A stretch of 64,000 bases of DNA, from the NCBI GenBank assembly GCA_037349105.1, contig JAYJMM010000038.1:3632501-3696500 (forward strand), in the 5' to 3' direction. This DNA comes from Limnomonas spitsbergensis. Its lineage: Eukaryota; Chlorophyta; Chlorophyceae; Chlamydomonadales. The stretch's first letter is position 1. Each line of letters begins with the position of its first letter. Of the stretch, positions 11,702 to 23,303 are shown in pieces. The position numbers and the translations under genes are program-made. The notes below the pieces were generated by a model. It had not been told where the DNA came from and did no database searches. It saw nothing but the letters and a program-made list of their open reading frames with translations.

Positions 11702-12746
11702 GTAATACAGCTCTTTCTAAGGCTGGCTCAGCTGGTTTCGGGGTGTGTCCAATGGGGCCAAACCCTCAGTGTGGGGGGCCAGGGGGTCATGTGGTAATTC
11801 AAGCAACATTTTATGATGTAAATGGATTCATGTTGGCAAGAGGAACACAGAGGTGCCACTGCCAGCCTCAACAGATATCCAGAAAAAAGATACGAAGATT
11901 TCTAAAAATTGGATGTTTTGGGAGACCACCCACCCACCCCCCACCCACTTTGCCCCCCCATATCTCCCACCCCCCTGGGCAAAAATATATTTTAAAAATA
12001 GATATGGAGCGCTCTCGTCAAGCTCTACAAAAACGGGGCATGGGGTCGATTTTTTGTTTTTGCTCTCTCCTAGAGTCAATGGGTTAATTGGCATGCCAAG
12101 CATCATGCTTGTAGTGATGCCACTTCATATCAGTGCACGAAAGAGCCCTTCCAGCAGGCTGGTTGAGATTGTAGGGACCAAATCTCAGCAACCCGACGGA
12201 CAGCATGTCCCGCTGCCTTAGACTAGGTCGCGGGTAATGACAGTGTAGTGTAGTTCCTTTGTTAACGGGTACACTTTAGGTAGAGTAAGGCACTCTCCCC
12301 ACTTCCTTGATTGTCCAATGAAAGTACCAATGATGAAAAGCATGTTTCAGCCTTTAAAGCCTGCAATTTGTGTCACCAAGTAGGGGGCACACAAATTGTG
12401 GTTGATCAGAATGCTGAAGCACTATGCAGTGGTCCTCCAGTGTCAAGAGAACACCGTCAGTAAGTTCTAACCAAATGCAGCCAGTTGAGTCTTCTGATTA
12501 CAGAAGTCTACCTGACTTGTTTGATAAAGTTTTTGTACAACTTGTACCAGTCTATACAGATATGCCATCCTCATTACAACGATTGCAGGTACAGAGTTAT
12601 ATGCGTCACCTGATTTGATTTTGTTTAGGTACATACATGACTTCGTCCTGAAACTGCTTACTTGCTGACCATGGTCTTAGTGCAACTGCCGTTGACTTAA
12701 CTGTACCAGACACACGAATCCGATTCAAGAATGAAGACAGCAGAGC

Positions 12747-12751
12747 TTACA
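12747..12751 (-). terminator. Possible TGTAA polyadenylation signal of pherophorin B
   Basis: TGTAA on the minus strand, the usual volvocine-type polyadenylation signal, about 435 nt after the stop codon at 13186. A five-base motif is weak evidence by itself. Confidence 0.25.
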
Positions 12752-12914
12752 TCAAGTGGCATTGTTGTGACAAAAACCAGAGGACAAAAAGCTAAGAGAG
12801 AATTTCAAACTGCTACTACCTGATCGAAAGTACAGTGCTTTTTCAGTGCTGTAAAATGACAACTAAGGAAGCTGGGGATGCAAACTACACCAGTTCCGGT
12901 AAAGCAACGCCTGC

Positions 12915-12945
12915 ATGCACATGCCTGTGAGACAGGCATGTGCAT
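12915..12945. other. Perfect 14-bp inverted repeat with 3-nt loop
   Basis: ATGCACATGCCTGT, GAG, ACAGGCATGTGCAT: both arms are fully complementary. It lies about 240 nt downstream of the pherophorin B stop codon, between it and a TGTAA motif, so it would form a stable hairpin in that 3' UTR if transcribed. Confidence 0.6.
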
Positions 12946-13185
12946 TTACTCATAAATTTGTCAGGAATCTACGCTCGCTACTTCACTAGCGCAGGGTCAA
13001 ATACGTTGATGAAACTTGCTGCTGCACACTCTGAGCTGTTTCTCTACTAGCTACGTACGGGATTGGAAGAATCAATCAATTGAGTGTGCTAGCCGAAAGT
13101 ACGAGCTGCGTACAATAAATTGTCATTTGGCACCTTCAGGTTTTTGACACAGATTGGCGATAGCTCAAGTGCTGGTCTGCTGGGA

Positions 13186-16100
13186 TTAACCGCTGGTTCC
13201 GCAGCAACCGTTTTCGGAGCCATAGGGGCTGCCATAGGCAGCCCACCAGAACTGTCCGTTCAGCAGGAACTTCTCAGCTGTGTTGCAAGCAGTGTTGGCC
13301 TGGTCCAGCGTAATGGTGATGAGGGTGGCTTGGGGGCAGGACGGGACGTTGGAGGAGTTGGTCAGGCCAGGGCATAGGCCTGTGACCTTGGCAGCAAGGA
13401 CGTTGACGCCGGCAGTGAAGCCGGAAGGGGCCTTGCCATACCAAGTCTGCTCGCTGTAGGAAGGCATCATGTCGGTTCCCTGGAGAACTTGGATAGCTCC
13501 GCGGCAGTTAACTGAGAGGGGAGCAAAATGGAACGTTTTTCAGTCAATGCTGCTACATAATACATACCAAACTTTCATCATCATCGTCAGAACATCCAAA
13601 TTGCAACATGCAACATTGCAACAGAGCTAAATGTGTAGGTAATGAGCAGGTAAACAACCGGACATAAGTCAGCACACCACATGCGCAGAGGTACTCACAG
13701 TTGATCAGGAACTCGACCTTCTGCATGTTCACTGAGCAGCAGCCAAACTGGGGATTGCAAGAGGGATTCTTCTCAATCAGGAACTTGATGGTGTTGCTGG
13801 CGTTGGGTGTGTACACCGCATTCACATTGTAGGCGTATGCCTGCACAAGAAAGGGTGTGGGAGAAAAGTAAGGGGTTGTGAAACTGAAAGTGCAAACAGT
13901 GTACTGGAGCTGGCACAGGACTGTTCCAGTGAGTTCATAGTCCAATGACTGATCGTGATGTTCGCATGTTGCGGGCAGTGACATAGACAGTGGTGAAGAA
14001 AACTCACAGCGTCACCAGTGCCCAGGGCCACGCCTCCATTCTCCTTGGTGTTACCAGGGTAGCAAGTGTGGGGAAAATCTCTGAAAGCCGGGGGAGGAGG
14101 AGGAGGAGGAGGGGAGGGGGGAGGGGGGCGGGGGGGAGGAGGGCTGGGGGGAGGAGGAGGGGGAGGGGAGGGAGGGGGAGGAGGGGGAGGGGAGGGAGGA
14201 GGAGGACGGGGCGGAGGTGGGGGAGGAGGGGAAGGAGGAGGAGGGCTAGGGGGAGGAGGGCTGGGGGGAGGAGGGGGAGGGGGGCTAGGGGGAGGAGGGG
14301 GAGGAGGGCTGGGGGGAGGAGGTGGAGGAGGGCTGGGGGGGGGAGGAGGAGGGGGGGGAGAAGGAGAGGGAGGAGGAGGAGGGTTGTAGTTCTGGCAAGC
14401 GACGGACGTGTCGTTGAATCTGCAGCCGCAGGTGTCAACCACAGACATAGAGGTCCCGCAGGTGTACGCGTCATAGTTGATGCCGCCTTGCAGTGCCTGT
14501 TACAAACAATGGAATGTCCGTGTCAGCGTTGAGCAATTAATCATTGCGTTCATTGGTGTTCAAGTTGGTTTTACATGGTATCGCAATTTACAAACAATCC
14601 TTGTCTTCCTTGCTAGACTCCAAGGACATAACCACAGTCAGACAATACGGAAATGTAAGGAGGTTTGTACTTTGCACAATTAATCGCAAGGCGGTACTGC
14701 AGATCCCTACTCACCACCAGGGAGGTGAAGGGCATCATGGAGTTGCAGACAGTGGTGGTCTCTGTAGAACCCATGGCGCAGGTCTTGATGCACATGCCAG
14801 GCATGCTGGAGGTGGAGCAGGAGTAAAAGAGGTTGGACTTGCCCAGGGTCATGTTGCTGTAGCGCGTCATGTACGCAGAGAGAGCAGTGCATGTGGCTGA
14901 GGTGGGGAAAGGGGGCTGGGTGGGGTTGGTAGGAGCCCTGACCACGCAGAACTCAACACAGATGACACACACTGGGGGGGGAGGAGGGGGAGGAGGTGAG
15001 GGGGGAGGAGGGGGAGGAGGCGAGGGGGGAGGAGGGGGAGGGGGAGAGGGGGGAGGAGGAGGAGGAGGGGATGGGGGAGGGGGTGAGGGGGGAGGAGGAG
15101 GAGGAGGGGAGGGGGGAGGGGGGGGAGGAGGAGAGGGAGGGGGCGGAGAGGGGGGAGGAGGAGGAGGAGGGGAGGGGGGAGGGGGAGGAGGAGGGGATGG
15201 GGGAGGAGGGCGAGGGGGGGGAGGGCGGGGAGGAGGAGGTGGAGGGGGAGGTGGGGGAGGAGGAGGGGGAGGAGGGGGGAAGGGAGGAGGAGGAGAGGGG
15301 GGAGGGGGGGGAGGAGGGGAAGGGGGAGGGGGGGGAGGGGGCCTGGGGGGAGGAGGGGGAGGAGGAGAGGGGGGAGGGGGGGGAGGAGGAGAGGGAGGGG
15401 GAGGGGGAGGGGGAGAGGGAGGTGGAGGAGAGGGGGGGGGGAGGGGGAGGGGGAGATGGGGGAGGAGGAGAGGGGGGAGGAGGAGAGGGGGGAGGGGGGG
15501 GAGGAGGAGAGGGGGGGGGGAGGGGGAGGAGGAGAGGGTGGGGGAGGAGGAGGGGGAGAGGGTGGGGGAGGAGGAGAGGGAGGAGGGGGGATGTTGACGG
15601 GGCAGCAGATGGGTGCCATGTCAGTCTCAACGTCCCAGTTGATGGGCCAGTAGTATTGGCCAGGCCAGACCTGGAAGAATGTTGAAATGGTGCAGGCCAG
15701 CCCCTTGGACTTGTAGCAGAAGGTGGTGCCAGCGCTGGAGGGCAGCAGCATTAGGTTGTACGCCTTAATGATCGCCTTGTTTCCGTAGGACAGCCATGCA
15801 ACGTTGGCAGACTGCAGCTGACCGTTGATGTAGAGACCATTCTTGCGGTCAAAGTCGTCAATACAGGCGGGGTCTGCAGGGGAGACAGGTAATGTGATGT
15901 CAGTCATGACGTAAAGACTGAAGGTCATGTGTTGAAATGCCCGGTTGTGTACAAGCTGCTAGAAAGAACTGACTGGCTCAAGCAGTAGAGGACTGACTAG
16001 CTCCAGCACTGCTGTCGTTTGCGTGCAGATTGATTTGGGCGGGCTGGGGGCGCTCATCGCTACTTCAGGGGATAGCTCATGCACACAGTGCTCAAGGCCA

Positions 16101-17417
16101 TGCAATGGGCATGTAGGTGTGAGTCGGCCATGCAATATACTAGTCAGGGTGCAGGTGAGGGGGGGGGGCAGCGCTGTCGCGAAACATACCAGGCGGTAGT
16201 GTACATTTAGAAAATATTTCCTTCTTATCGCGTATCGCATCTCTTACTGAGACAGCAACTCTCATGGCCAAGTGAATAAGGCAACACAATATTGACATGG
16301 CATTCTTCTTGTGCGAATCATGCATTTTTAGGTATACTACAGGGAGAGGTACTCTCTGACTTCGATTCGGTCCAATTCAACGCACCCTTGTCATAGGAGA
16401 TTACAGTATGGTTCCCCAAATATTCCAGGAAGTGTTACTCACTGACTCCCATGATGAGGCGGGTTGCTCCGTAGGTGGAGATGGTGGTGTAGCAGGTGCT
16501 GGGGCTGGCAACAGGGCCCTTGTAGGACAAGGTCACGCAGTACATGCCAGGGGTAGTCTCGACAGGCTTGGTCAGGTCGAATGGGAGGGAGGTGGCGTTG
16601 TAGTCGGTGCATCGGTGGTAAGGGAAAACGGGCCTGCTCGGGGGAGGGGGACATGGACACGTGTTTAGGGCAACATGCCGTTTTGCTGGGGACTCGTGCA
16701 TGACGAGGGGTTCAGCAGAGAACCAGGGCAGCTTGCATGGCACATACATTCATGTGGCACATGCATTTACACCTCATCCTGTAATGGATAACGCATTTAT
16801 CCAGATGGCATATGCATACATTCATTTGTGCCAGGTCTTATATCAGCAAGGACGGCGCATGCACATCACATTCAGTTTGCAGAGCACTGGCGTGGCAGGC
16901 AACACCAATCCAAAGTGAGCTTGGTCACTCATCCCCCAGTGAGCGATAACACATTTGCAGACCCAGACAAACCCAAGATGGCCCAGAGCATCCGGCAACC
17001 TCAGCGGGACTCACACATTGCTTTGACCTGCGCAGGGGGAGGTAAGGCAAGAGGGTTAGAGCGGCGTTGCATGGACAGAGCATTGCATGGACAAAGGCAA
17101 TACATAGATTGAAATGAATGGTCTCAGGCCAGGGCAATGCAGGTAACCCATAATTACACTTGTGTGCGGAGGTCCAGGTGGTACAAGGAAAGGCTGGTGG
17201 CATAGAACTTCAACTGCCCAGGTCCAAGATGGAAATTTGAAGAATAGGATGATAAGGAGCAACTACCGGCACTCCATATCCAGGCGATCTCAGTGAGGAA
17301 GCTGCTTTCCACGGCATTGTTCTCTTTGCAACTCCCCTAGTCGGTCTCACCATTCACGGCAGAGAGTGCTGCGGCGCACACGAGGGCGACCAGCGTCCAC
17401 GACCGGGACATCATCAT
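13186..17417 (-). CDS. Pherophorin-like extracellular matrix glycoprotein, copy B (complete, 7 exons, one frame break)
   Basis: Secreted, presumably hydroxyproline-glycosylated wall/matrix protein. Exons: 17351-17417, 17015-17027 (13-nt microexon), 16443-16633, 14715-15873, 14008-14496, 13699-13840, 13186-13511; stop TAA at 13186-13188. About 795 residues. Order: signal peptide; Cys-rich globular domain A (VFPYHRC to ICCPV); Pro-rich spacer 1 (about 14975-15590); Cys-rich domain B (VCVICVEFC to [13 protein letters not shown]); Pro-rich spacer 2 (about 14085-14390, PPPPPSP repeats); C-terminal pherophorin domain ([19 protein letters not shown] to ENGCCGTSG). All intron phases agree (1, 2, 1, 0, 0, 1). 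The exception is inside exon 14715-15873, whose length is off by one base (net +1 or -2): domain A and domain B are in different frames across the G-homopolymer-rich spacer. That tract has no GT on the coding strand, so an intron inside it cannot explain the shift. A sequencing or assembly error, or a real frameshift, remains possible. Confidence 0.88.
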
Positions 17418-18329
17418 CACGAGAACTTGGCTTGGGTATCCTGCGTATTGCGATGTGAGTCGGGTATCAGTCATCGGAAAGCAGTGAGTGAGGGGCGTGG
17501 AGTTTCGGTGTATTCATGTGGTGAGGCCGGTTGCCACCAGAAGACAGGCTTCGTGGTGGTGTCCCTAGGGTTGGGCCACGGCGCGTGCAAGGGAAAGGGC
17601 TGTCGGACAACCCGCACGGTCTGGTCCAGTATTGCAACCGCCATCGATGATTGAAAGGATTTATGAAACACATATAGTTGGCTATGCATGCATGGGGTCA
17701 AGGGAGGGCCACACTTCGGGCATACACGTGCTAAGTTAGTGGTCGGCTTGTCATCAGTAAGCAAGGGCAGTTAAGGTATGTGTTGGGGAGTGAAGACATA
17801 GTGATGCGGCGACGTCGAACGCCACTGTGGCGTTTGCAAAGGCACGTCGTTTAGAGTTGCAAGGGCGAACTACTGTGTGGTAGTGGCGCATGTGCAGACT
17901 GGGGCAGTATGCGCTTGTCATCAGTAGGATACACCAATCGGGGCATTCGGCAGATGCAGAAGGAGAGAGACGCATGAGGAAGGACGTTCTCGTCCATGAT
18001 TCCTGCCGTCAGCAATAAAGCTGAGAGGTAACAGAGGGGCGATGTGATTGCTGTGATGAGAAGACAGTAATGCAACGGGCGTACAACCGCACAATCCCGT
18101 TGCTATTGGTGCCATAAGTGTCTAGGGGTGTGTTTTGTAGAGGGTCGGCGTGAACTCACCACGATCAAGCACAACCGATGGCCGCGGTATACAGCTTGTC
18201 GAAGATAATATTTTGATAGCCGACAGAGGTTTTTAATAATGATAAAAGTTCGGACCTTGTTGTACATACCCTTGCGTGTTCGTGAGTAATTTCCCGCTAC
18301 ATCCGTATGTTAGTATGTGCGGGACGGCA
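15230..18329. repeat. Segmental duplication, copy B
   Basis: Second copy of the block at 1-3087, in direct orientation, carrying pherophorin B exons 1-3, part of exon 4 and the upstream region. Similarity ends after GGGACGGCA at 18329, where different sequence (GCTACTCGCC) follows. A few percent of positions differ, including the microexon-intron flanks and one Cys-proximal residue (ACF versus ACI). Confidence 0.93.
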
Positions 18330-19031
18330 GCTACTCGCCAGTTCCAACCCGACACCTGATTTTAAACTATGATGTGCGGTGAGCGTGCTCTGCGGGGTTA
18401 CGAAAAAAGACCGCGTAATATGAGCAACAACCTCTACCGGTAACACCCGCAAGACAGCCAAGGTGCCCCCATAATGAAGGGGTGCATACAATAACACGGA
18501 ACACAAAATACAAAGAAGACATTTTCAAAATAACATGTTTGAATTGCCTGCTGAAGGTGCTGTACTTCATGACCTAACGTGTAACTGTCGATTAGTCATG
18601 TTTCACCAGCAAAGGCCGCGGAGTGACCAAGGCCGCGGCCTGACGGTGCCTTTCTGCACGGTCGCCCCCTTAACGACCGCCCGATACGCATGTGGACAGG
18701 ATCATGCAACGCTCTGATTTGGTACCGATAGCCTCTCCAAGGCCTAAAAAAACCTCCGGGTCCTTTGGAAATTCCGGGGAGGGGCGGGTGGGGGAGGGGG
18801 GAAGGTCCCTGTGAAAACTGCGGTGGGAAAACTGTGCTAATCATGGTGGTCTGACGAGAGATTTTCCGGTGTTTCAACCCGGAAGGACCCCGGAATGTGT
18901 CCGGGGCCAATCATAAACTCGCTGTCAGCCATCGTCGTTGCACCATGGTGCAGGAAACGTATACATGTATAATTCGTCCAGAAGCTGATGAGTTGCTTTC
19001 CATGATCAGGGTTCAACTGCTGATTGCTTAA
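17418..19031. other. Upstream region of pherophorin B and unassigned spacer
   Basis: 17418-18329 is the duplicated putative promoter of the pherophorin gene. 18330-19031 holds no recognisable gene. A CTATATG box on the minus strand near 17670 is not conserved in copy A, so I do not assign it as a TATA box. Confidence 0.5.
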
Positions 19032-19612
19032 GAGGCGATTCACACCGGGTCGGATTGGTCAGATTGGTCACTTTCGCTCCGAAAGTGGCATGGGTTCGCT
19101 TCGCCAAAACAACCACTTTGGGGCCGGATTGGCGACGACAACTGAATATGGCATTTTGAGCCAGATTCACTTCGCGTTGGCCATTTTCGCCACATTGGCA
19201 ATTTCCGAAGGCCATCTGCCTTCGCCCCTATATTTTCCCTTTCTCCGTCCTGCCGCCTCTTTATCCTGTGGCCGAGAGCATCCGTTGTTATGGTTTCGCT
19301 GATGTAGAAAGGGCTAATAAACGTGACCGAAAGCAGACGGAGAAGGGTGCGGAGAAGGCACTGTCGAATGAGAAACGGAAGGCGAAAAGGAGGCTTGTAG
19401 CCGAGGTGTGTCAATGACGTTACACCACTGGGCCGAGGTGTGTGTTGTCATTTCGGCTTACTAGCCTGGTGCTTAGGCTAGGTGATGATGAACATGCTAT
19501 CAAATTCAGAGCAAGTGGCTATATCTTGCAGCAATGTTCAACAAGGCACTGAAGAACAAAAGTGAGCTGGTTTTGCTATGGTCTATGCGGCTATGCATGG
19601 AATCTTACATAA

Positions 19613-19935
19613 GTCCTGGCAGCAGGGCATGCCTGCTGCCCCAAGCCACGGGCCCACGGCCATAGGCCGGGATGTATCTGAATTGGACATATAAAATTAT
19701 TCCTAGCAGCAGGGCATGCAAGCTGCACCAAGCCATAGCCAAAGTCCGTGATGGATATGTATTGGACATGTAAAATAAGTCATGGCAACATGGCATACCT
19801 GCTACACCAAGCCACGGCCATGGGCTGGGATGTATCTGAATTGGACATGTAAAAGTATTCCTAGCAGCATGGCATGCATGCTGCACCAAGCCGCCTCGGC
19901 CATAGGCTGGGATGTATCTGAATTGGACCTGACAC
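19613..19935. repeat. About 85-bp tandem repeat, four units
   Basis: Four diverged units carry GGGATGTATCTGAATTGGAC (or variants) and CATGGCATGCATGCTGCACC. The array is nested inside the TAA-flanked element. Confidence 0.8.
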
Positions 19936-19964
19936 ACGCTGCCACTAACTTCCACCAGTTGTAC

Positions 19965-20400
19965 CAGGCTGAGCATGGGTGGGACGCACTTGCTTTTGTG
20001 GACTGTGTTGTGGGCATTATTGAGGGTTAGTCTCCGGGGTTTCTGAGGCCGATGTCGTTGGCCTTTCCGGCCTTCTCTTTTGGCCTTTTTGTTGTTGTTT
20101 TTGTTGTTGTTTGCCCCTTTTCAGTTTCTTCTCTTCTCCCTTTTGATCAGTGGAGCGCCCTCGCGGCCAAGCAGGGGTGGGATACGCTTGCTTTCCTGGA
20201 CTTTTCTTTTCTTAGTGGCTTTGTTGAGGGTTAGTCTCTAGTGGAACTCAGGTGTTGGACTTGGTCTGCTTCGCCTTCCCGGCCTCTCCTTTTGTTCCTT
20301 TCCCCCTCTCATCCCTTTTAGTGCCTCCTTAACTCCCTTCTTAAACAGTTGGGCGCCCACGCGGCCGAGCTTTGAGCGGGCCCAGAGGTGTAACGTTATT
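19965..20400. repeat. About 195-bp tandem duplication, diverged
   Basis: Two units share GGTGGGA-ACGCTTGCTTT, TTGAGGGTTAGTCTC and a GCGCCC(T/A)CGCGGCC end. The end module (GCGCCCACGCGGCCGAG, then CCCAGAGGTGTAACG) occurs in reverse complement at 21860-22060, linking this element with the region around the reverse-transcriptase fragment. Confidence 0.6.
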
Positions 20401-20874
20401 GACATGCTGGAGATAATCGGTCTTATACGGCATATACTGAACATATGCAGGAGGGAGGTTTGGTCCTAGAAAAGTGAAGAAGTCAGATGTCATGTGCAAA
20501 GCCCACGCTATCCTGCCTGGCGCCTCAGAGATGTCAATCAGTTCAGTCAGGACAGCCCAAGCAATGACGGCGATCAATGTGGTACGATGTAGACTCGCGA
20601 CAACAACACGTAGCAATGGAAGCAGGCAATCAATAGAATGTCCCATCTTGGAAGTAAGAGGAATACAATTACGCTACTTTGGAGAATATATCTGGTGAGA
20701 ATCGGTCTCCAGCGGTCGGATTGGGAACGCGAGATAGCGTGGGTTCACTTCGACCAACTGCCACATTCAGTTCGCCGGTGTGAAACGCCTCTAACTGTAA
20801 CAGGCACATATTTTGATATTTTCGATTCAAGCATTTACAGTCTCAAGTCACCCAGGGTGGTCTCAAGTGAGAGT

Positions 20875-20950
20875 ATTGTGACAAAAACAGGGGGGGGGGG
20901 CAAAGAGGATTTCAAACTGCTACTACCTGACCTAAAGTACAGACTTAACA
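20875..20950. repeat. Dispersed repeat shared with 12757-12840
   Basis: ATTGTGACAAAAAC, then GATTTCAAACTGCTACTACC and CTAAAGTACAG match the copy near 12760-12840 in direct orientation with small indels. Confidence 0.65.
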
Positions 20951-21429
20951 GAGGAGAATGGAAGTGTGTCCTTGGGCACTGGTGAGTGGTGACGCTGTGA
21001 GTTTTCTTCTCCACTGGCAATGACATTTATTTTGCTGTGACTGTACAATGTGTGAGACCGGCTGCCCAACTAACCATAGAAACCTGAGACGCTTGCCCGC
21101 AACATGCACACATCACTACCGTAAGCCATCATCTGATTCAGCCTTTCGAAAGTTCCTTTATCCATTCCTCGACACCTGTTCCGCGAGATTCGATGGACAA
21201 AACTGTTTCCTCACTTCCTCCACCAATCAGAACCGTGGTGTAAGAGGTACATAAGTCTTCACCCCGCCCCCAACAGCGACAAAGGCACAAAGCCCTCTGC
21301 TGGGCACTGGGCTGCGATCTTGCCCGGCAGATCGCTGATATAGAGAGTTAGAGACTATAGAGGGGGGTCTGCTTCAGTTGATATCGCGGGTGCAAAGCAC
21401 TGGGCCAGTGCTTTTATGGCCGTCTGTGA

Positions 21430-21663
21430 GCGTGTAGACTGCACATTGGTGCAGCGCGTAACAGCCAGGCATGCAGGAATGTGAAGCCGCTCAGAAAGGT
21501 GCTGCCATAGCTGCTCCTGTGGCACACAGTCATAGGCCTTGGTGAAATCCACAAAGGCCACGTGCAGTTTGCCACGGTCTGCAGCTGTTCGTTGCGCATG
21601 CATGCATGCCTCAAGAGAAAAATAGCCTGGAGCTGGCTGTTGGCTGGCTGGCTGGTGCAGCAC
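21430..21663 (-). mobile_element. LINE (non-LTR retrotransposon) reverse-transcriptase fragment
   Basis: The minus-strand frame reads FSLEACMHAQRTAADRG, then VAFVDFTKAYDCVPQEQLW. This is the RT block with the first catalytic aspartate (F-x-D-[FL]-x-K-A-[FY]-D-x-V). No other RT blocks (YADD, thumb) or endonuclease are present in frame, so it is a remnant of about 80 residues. Confidence 0.75.
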
Positions 21664-21834
21664 ACTGCTACCGACAGCATGTTGGGGCTAAGGGCTGCGC
21701 CGGATAAATGACTGCGCAAGCACAGGAAACATATAAGCAAGTATTAATACAGTTAGTTACCTGGTAATACTGGTAACTAACTGATAATCAACTGATTAGT
21801 ACGTACCCTCGTGGCCGGGTAGGCAGAGTTAAAC

Positions 21835-22096
21835 CCTTACATGCGGGAGGGTCAGGTACATGCAGGTCAATGCCATTACACCTCTGGGCCTTGCTCAAAA
21901 TGCTCAGCCGCGTGGGCGCCCACCTGTCCCGTTGGAAGAAAAGAAACTTAAGGTAAGAGGGTCAGGTGCACGCAGGTCAATGACATGACACCTCAGAGCC
22001 CTGCTCAAAAGGGCTAGGCCGCGTGGGCGCCCATCTGTCCCGTTAGGAGGAAAGAAACTTAAGGTACCGTAAGAGGGCCAAGTGCATGCAGGTGAG
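21835..22096. repeat. About 125-bp tandem duplication near the LINE remnant
   Basis: Two and a half units share GCAGGTCAATGACATGACACC-like, GCGTGGGCGCCCA and AGAAACTTAAGGTA segments. Related pieces occur at 19405-19440, 20340-20410 (inverted) and 22325-22365, so this is a dispersed family. Confidence 0.7.
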
Positions 22097-22470
22097 GATG
22101 CCTAATCTTCCTTGGGATGCGCATTTGGTTCGTCAGTCATGTGCAACGAAGTAACACACCTTCAGCAGTTGCAAGATGGCTGGTGGTTGGCCGGACTGTT
22201 ATGGGGGCTCCGTTTCTTTCTGACCTCTTTCCTATCTCTGGGATGTTCAAGTTTTCTCTTTCAGGGCTGGGGGACCCACCTCCTTGACAGATGGAAACCC
22301 CGCTGGGTTAAAATCAAACTCTTTTGGTCCATGACTTAACACCTCTGGGCCCCAACGGAGTGGTCGCCTTATTGCTCAGTTTAAATTAATGGAATTACAG
22401 CTGTTTTACCACATTGCTTACAGAATACAGAATTACAGATGGGCTACCGTAATTGATCAGCAATCATCAT

Positions 22471-23303
22471 CAGGGACACAGGATACGGCCCGTATGGGCC
22501 AAAAATCCCGTAACGTAACGTATCGTAACGTAACGTATCGTTACGGTCCACTACGGTGCACCGACTGAAAGTCCGCACTTCTTGAGTATGTGTGGAATGA
22601 CCGCGCTGAGATTCCACACATCGACACGACCATCGCTAGTGATAAGCCCAGCAACTCGTGCATTGCACATTTGCAGCGATGCATGGCGCAAAAAATATGC
22701 TTCTACTTTACACTGGCATTGTGTGTTTGTGAGCACAGAGTGTAGGAAACAGACGCATGTCATGTTCGGACAGCCCGTTCGAAATTTCGTGGATAATGCA
22801 CCCGTTTAACGCTAGGGGATCCTTCATTCGTCTCTTATGTTAACCTTCCGATAAACCAGCACTTCAGGAGCTCACGGAATTCAAGCTTGCAGCTCAGCTG
22901 CTCAGCTAGTCAGATGTAACAGATCATGAGGTGGGAGAGTGACTGACTCAAGTACCGGTACTCAACTGAGAGGGGATGTGCTAGTGCTTATACAGACTGG
23001 GTGAAATTAGGAGTTAAATATCCATCATTGCCCGGATGATTGTCTGCTTAAACTAGCATTCTGCATGGTCAATCTGCATGCATACATGGTGACCCTTAGG
23101 GGTTACTTGGGGGCCATGCAAGATTGCATGGGGGCTGGCATGCAGCCATGCATGCCGGTTTGGGCCATGGCACCTCCACCTCAAATGTGGGATTTGGGGG
23201 GGGGGAGGTCGTATCGTGAATCCCGTATCGGGCCAAAGGCCCGTATCGTAACGTAACGTATCGTAACGTAACGTGATACCGTAACACGTTCCCTGTGTCC
23301 CTG
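22471..23303. mobile_element. hAT-type non-autonomous DNA transposon with perfect 8-bp target-site duplication
   Basis: 833-bp element with identical 12-bp terminal inverted repeats CAGGGACACAGG. It is flanked by the exact 8-bp direct duplication ATCATCAT (22463-22470 and 23304-23311). Inside both ends are inverted subterminal arrays of CGTAACGTAACGTATCG, as expected for transposase-binding sites. A CAGGG terminus and 8-bp target duplication are diagnostic of the hAT superfamily. The interior has no transposase. The perfect duplication suggests recent insertion. Confidence 0.88.

Larger units (their letters stand above)
10765..13185. other. Spacer with zinc-finger ORF, hairpin and dispersed repeat
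   Basis: Apart from the zinc-finger ORF at 11432-11701 and the hairpin at 12915-12945, no gene is supported. About 12757-12840 (TTGTGACAAAAACCAG, then TTTCAAACTGCTACTACCTG) recurs at about 20875-20950, showing a dispersed repeat. Confidence 0.5.
19032..20791. mobile_element. Candidate PIF/Harbinger-like non-autonomous element with TAA target duplication
   Basis: Terminal inverted repeats: left GAGGCGATTCACACCGG, right (reverse complement) GAGGCGTTTCACACCGG, 16 of 17 matching. Both are flanked by TAA (19029-19031 and 20792-20794), the three-base TWA target typical of PIF/Harbinger. The 1.76-kb interior contains two internal tandem duplications and no transposase. Family assignment rests only on target size and end structure. 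Confidence 0.55.

Noticed and set aside
22100..22340. 75-codon hydrophobic plus-strand ORF
   Set aside because: No start context, signal or neighbour supports it; it overlaps the dispersed repeat family near the LINE fragment.
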